This document shows, piece after piece, positions 32,857 through 35,178 of a DNA stretch of 35,178 bases. The DNA is taken from contig NZ_BMVU01000059.1 of the NCBI RefSeq assembly GCF_014650875.1, forward strand, positions 1 to 35,178, in the 5' to 3' direction. Made by a program: the position numbers and the translations under genes. Origin of the DNA: Streptomyces minutiscleroticus. GTDB lineage: Bacteria; Actinomycetota; Actinomycetes; Streptomycetales; Streptomycetaceae. How positions within the stretch are numbered: the stretch's first letter is position 1; the number at the start of each line of letters is the position of its first letter. Under the pieces are notes generated by a model. It did not search any database. It had not been told where the DNA came from and saw nothing but the letters and a program-made list of their open reading frames with translations.

Positions 32857-33398
32857 ATGCCGCAGAACCAGAACCCTGCACGGCCACACGGCAACCTCTA
32901 CCTGCTGTTCGCGCACGAGCCGTACTACCCGGCCGGTACCGCCCAGGAGATCAACACCTCCGTGGTCGCGGCCGCTTCCCTGCTCCCCCCGACATCCGCC
33001 AGCCCGACGGCGCCCGCATCCACGACCGCCTGGCCCCCGGCCGCCGCCCGGGCGAGATCGTCCCGCTGGCCACCCTCACCCACGAACTGGGCGGCGACGC
33101 CGACTGGCCCGAGGTCGGCGACTGGGAAACCGTCATCACCGACCTGGTCCGCCTGATCCGCACCGGCCGCTGCGACGCCCTGAGCCTCGGCCTGCCCTCG
33201 ATCGCCCGGGCGCTGCTGTGCACCGGCCCCTACAGCCAGGTCCGCGCCTACGACCGCACCGCCGGACAGTACCGGGCGTTCGGCCCCGCCGAGCGGGCCG
33301 AGGTTCTCGCCGGGATCGGCAGCCACCTGCTGCACAAGGAAGCCGGCCGCCCGCTGTGGCCGGGCGAAGGTCTTCTGACACCGCTCGGGCAGCACTGA
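32857..33398 (+). pseudogene. Unknown element-encoded protein, interrupted by a frameshift in a C6 run
   Basis: The ATG at 32857 has GGAAGGA 9 nt upstream. The first frame reads HGNLYLLFAHEPYYPAGTAQ and INTSVVAAASL, then turns to nonsense at a run of six C (32985-32990). One extra C would join it to the frame DIRQPDGARIHDRL, PGEIVPLATLTHELGGD, DLVRLIRTGRCDALSLGL, ending in GEGLLTPLGQH at 33398. Joined, it would be about 180 residues, soluble, without a family I recognise. It may be a real frameshift, a phase-variable tract or a sequence error. Confidence 0.6.
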
Positions 33399-33431
33399 AA
33401 TTGTGGTCGCTTTCCTCGGTCGCAGGGCGGG

Positions 33432-33449
33432 AGGTGCGACACCGCACCT
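33432..33449. promoter_or_regulatory. Hairpin between two rightward genes
   Basis: AGGTGCG-ACAC-CGCACCT is a perfect 7-bp stem with a 4-nt loop, about 35 nt after the stop of the frameshifted gene and 62 nt before the lipoprotein gene. There is no T-run, so it is either a weak terminator or an operator for the lipoprotein gene. Confidence 0.45.
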
Positions 33450-33510
33450 GATGAATAGGATCAAGGTCCGTTAGGCAATCATTACCGACTGTGACAACGA
33501 GGGGGATGGG

Positions 33511-34119
33511 ATGAGGCGCGTCGTTACGGCGATGGCTGGAGGAGCCGCAGTCTTAGCCATTGCGGGATGCTCGTCGAGCGAGGAGGGCACGAACCGCTCG
33601 CAGGACATCAGCGCATTGCCGAAAGCCGGAGTGTCTGCGGCGGCCTTCGCTCGTACATACCAAGAGGCTGTCAACGCCCAGCAATGGCAGCGGGTATGCC
33701 AGATGCGGACCGAGAGATACCGCCACGGCACGATTAGTGCATGCGTCGAGGACCACACGGATACGACTCCGTCGGCCACTCCGTCGCCGAGCGAGAGCAC
33801 GGACCCGCCCCTACGGAGGGCAGACGGCTCGATTGTCCCGCCGAAGTCGACGCCGTCCGAGAGTGGCCCGGACCGGGCCAACACCGGCCCCGTCAAGACG
33901 GGGCAGCAGGTCGCAGTGCCGGCGATTGGTGAGCATCCGGCCGGTACCGGCGTAGGCGTTGAGTACACCGTTACTTGGCCCGACAGCACCACCACCACGA
34001 AGAAGGCCCTGCGCCTGGTCAAACAGGGCGATGAGTGGCTGGTCGACCAGTCCGAAGAGATTGCCGCTTCCGACGAAGCGCACGGCAATCCGGTCCGCGA
34101 CGCCTTGCTAAGAGAGTGA
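33511..34119 (+). CDS. Lipoprotein of unknown function
   Basis: 202 residues with GAGGGGG before the ATG. A lipoprotein signal with the lipobox LAIAGC puts the lipidated Cys at about residue 20, followed by a Ser/Glu-rich linker. The mature part has an AFARTYQEAVNAQQWQRVC helix like the start of NTF2-like or DUF4878-type domains, a Ser/Thr/Pro-rich middle (about 85-120), and a C-terminal beta part with GVEYTVTWPDST and LVKQGDEWLVDQSEE. The final VKQGDEWLV motif is typical of extracytoplasmic NTF2-like folds. The partner is unknown. It may belong to the element (surface exclusion or channel accessory) or to the host. Confidence 0.75.
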   Translation: MRRVVTAMAGGAAVLAIAGCSSSEEGTNRSQDISALPKAGVSAAAFARTYQEAVNAQQWQRVCQMRTERYRHGTISACVEDHTDTTPSATPSPSESTDPPLRRADGSIVPPKSTPSESGPDRANTGPVKTGQQVAVPAIGEHPAGTGVGVEYTVTWPDSTTTTKKALRLVKQGDEWLVDQSEEIAASDEAHGNPVRDALLRE

Positions 34120-34144
34120 TTCTGTCATTTGCGGCGGGAAGCAG

Positions 34145-34215
34145 GCGATGGCCGGTCCGCAACAGCGCGTGCTGCTGCGGGGCGTGGTGGCGAGCCACGC
34201 CATGCCGGCCATCGC
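34145..34215. terminator. Nested inverted repeats between convergent genes
   Basis: GCGATGGCCGG (34145-34155) and CCGGCCATCGC (34205-34215) are perfect inverted copies. Inside, GGCGTGG (34181-34187) and CCACGCC (34195-34201) make a second perfect stem. It lies between the convergent lipoprotein and regulator genes and is likely a bidirectional terminator. A 10-bp direct repeat, CCGGTCCGCA (34152 and 34224), is also present. Confidence 0.5.
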
Positions 34216-34297
34216 TGCGGTATCCGGTCCGCACGGGATCAACAACCCATAACCGGATGCCGCGTCTGTGGGGTGGAGTAGTGCCCACCGCCGGGTG

Positions 34298-35002
34298 TTA
34301 TTTGGCTTCGCGTGCTGCTTTCTGCTCGAGGACGCGCCGGCGGGTCCATCGGCGACGTCCCCCCTTCTCCGTCAGCGCGTCTACGGTCTTGAGGAGTGGG
34401 AGGTTTCCCTGGGAGAGGCTGCTGCTGAATGTGTTGATGCTCTTGAAACCGAGCAGGGCGGCAGCCTGCGAGGCTCCGAGCAACTCGTCAGGGTCTCCGT
34501 CGACGGGAACGTCCGGCAGAGAAGGGGTTGCGCGCTGGGCTCCGCTGCGCTTGCCGCGCCCCGGCCGGGTGGCCATCCAGTCCAGGAGAGTCTGTACGCG
34601 CCACAGCTGCCGGCGGTACGGATGCTCAGGAGTGCCGAGTTCCTCGACGACGTCCGGCTCGGGGAAGTAACCGGGGTGTTCTCGCGCGTAGGTGGTGACC
34701 TGCGTGGGGTTCTTGTAGCCGAGGAACCTGGATGCCTGGGCGGCGTTGAGCAGCTCGTTCGGGTCCTGGGCGGGCGGCTTGTGGTCCTGCAGGCGAGACA
34801 GCTTGCGCCCTGCGAACCACTTGTCCACCGCACTTTTGTCCCACTGGCGGGCGCGGCCGCGCCCGCGGACAGTGGGCAATGCTTCGGGGAAACCGTTGGT
34901 CTCCCGCTCGGCGTACAGGGCGCTGATGCGGCCAGGGCTGAGCCCGTGGTCTGCGGCGATGTCTGCAGCCTCGACGATGCGCGGTGCGGAGCGGGCAGCC
35001 AT
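34298..35002 (-). CDS. DNA-binding protein with three tandem HTH/excisionase-like modules
   Basis: 234 residues. Three related modules are visible: about 8-63 (VEAADIAADHGLSPGRISAL, then RQWDKSAVDKWFA), about 78-143 (ELLNAAQASRFLGYKNPTQV, then RRQLWRVQTLLDWMA) and about 168-230 (ELLGASQAAALLGFKSINTF, then RRRWTRRRVLEQKAA). Each has an 'AA..LG' helix-turn-helix start and a Trp/Arg wing followed by a helix, as in AlpA/MerR-like or excisionase domains, which usually occur once per protein. It may control the transfer operon, bind the repeat field, or act in excision. The ribosome site is weak (AGG close to the ATG). A perfect inverted repeat lies 43 nt upstream. Confidence 0.75.
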   Translation of the reverse strand: MAARSAPRIVEAADIAADHGLSPGRISALYAERETNGFPEALPTVRGRGRARQWDKSAVDKWFAGRKLSRLQDHKPPAQDPNELLNAAQASRFLGYKNPTQVTTYAREHPGYFPEPDVVEELGTPEHPYRRQLWRVQTLLDWMATRPGRGKRSGAQRATPSLPDVPVDGDPDELLGASQAAALLGFKSINTFSSSLSQGNLPLLKTVDALTEKGGRRRWTRRRVLEQKAAREAK

Positions 35003-35044
35003 GACCTGAACGTCCCATCCATGGAGGGGAGCCGGCCTGTCCGG

Positions 35045-35069
35045 CTCACGTCGCTCATAATGACGTGAG
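35045..35069. promoter_or_regulatory. Operator-like inverted repeat upstream of the HTH gene
   Basis: CTCACGTC-N9-GACGTGAG is a perfect 8-bp inverted repeat with an AT-rich spacer (GCTCATAAT) that could serve as a -10 region. The adjoining TATAAA-like run at 35070-35076 is the most AT-rich spot nearby. The likely ligand is the HTH protein itself (autoregulation). Confidence 0.6.
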
Positions 35070-35123
35070 TTTTATAGGGAAGTCCAGTCCGCTGGCCGAC
35101 TTCAGGCAAGGAAGCTCTGCGGT

Positions 35124-35178
35124 TCACTCCTCCGGGAGGAGGCTGACTCCCCGGCGGGCGGCGTCTTCGGCCATGCCG
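35124..35178 (-). CDS. C-terminus of a leftward gene cut by the window end
   Basis: The minus-strand frame reads MAEDAARRGVSLLPEE and ends at a TGA (35124-35126). The part seen is too short to assign. Its direction and spacing suit a gene upstream of the HTH regulator. Confidence 0.35.
   Translation of the reverse strand, partial: GMAEDAARRGVSLLPEE

Noticed and set aside
1..35178. tRNA gene or att site for element integration
   Set aside because: I looked for tRNA-like sequence around the IS nest and both ends of the transfer operon and saw none; a tRNA scan would be decisive.

Overview
The window is high-GC actinomycete DNA, most likely Streptomyces: genes overlap by ATGA, GTGA or TGATG, GTG starts are common, insertion sequences (IS) are of streptomycete types, and a rare TTA codon lies in one transporter gene. 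It falls into four parts.

Positions 1-1118 and about 2380-2700 are a graveyard of IS fragments (IS256-like, integrase-type, IS3-like, IS30-like, IS481-like, IS5-like). Between and after them lies a small biosynthetic locus (1119-15807). Seven leftward genes (AMP-forming ligase, carrier-type PLP decarboxylase, acyl-CoA dehydrogenase-fold flavoenzyme, nucleotidyltransferase, GT4 glycosyltransferase, degenerate C-A-T NRPS remnant, NAD-epimerase fold protein) diverge from three rightward genes (free acyl carrier protein, two ABC exporter half-units). The ligase, carrier protein and decarboxylase look like the VinN/VinL/VinO or butirosin logic: an amino acid is loaded on a carrier protein and decarboxylated there. 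The flavoenzyme would then oxidise the carrier-bound product, the condensation-like protein could make an amide, and the glycosyltransferase could add a sugar. The product is unknown, and I do not recognise this gene set as a described pathway.

Positions 15808-19053 are a second IS nest: an intact IS3-family element with inverted repeats, which cut an IS110-family gene, flanked by two damaged ISAs1-type transposase remnants in opposite orientation.

Positions 19182-32249 are one tightly coupled leftward operon of ten genes for a conjugative element with a VirB4/VirD4-type secretion apparatus: replication-relaxation protein, coupling ATPase, secreted protein, lytic transglycosylase/NlpC-P60 peptidase, polytopic membrane protein, small membrane protein, VirB4-like ATPase, PrgI-like protein, small membrane protein and TcpC-like protein. 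No integrase or relaxase is seen, so the element is incomplete or continues to the right. In and upstream of the first operon gene lies an unusual repeat field: 21 copies of the palindrome TGCGCA in about 900 bp, in two blocks either side of a CAGACCA repeat cluster that can form hairpins. This is the strongest candidate for an undescribed cis-acting site (transfer origin, partition or regulatory). To its right are a frameshifted gene of unknown function, a lipoprotein, and a regulator built from three repeated helix-turn-helix-like modules behind a perfect inverted repeat.
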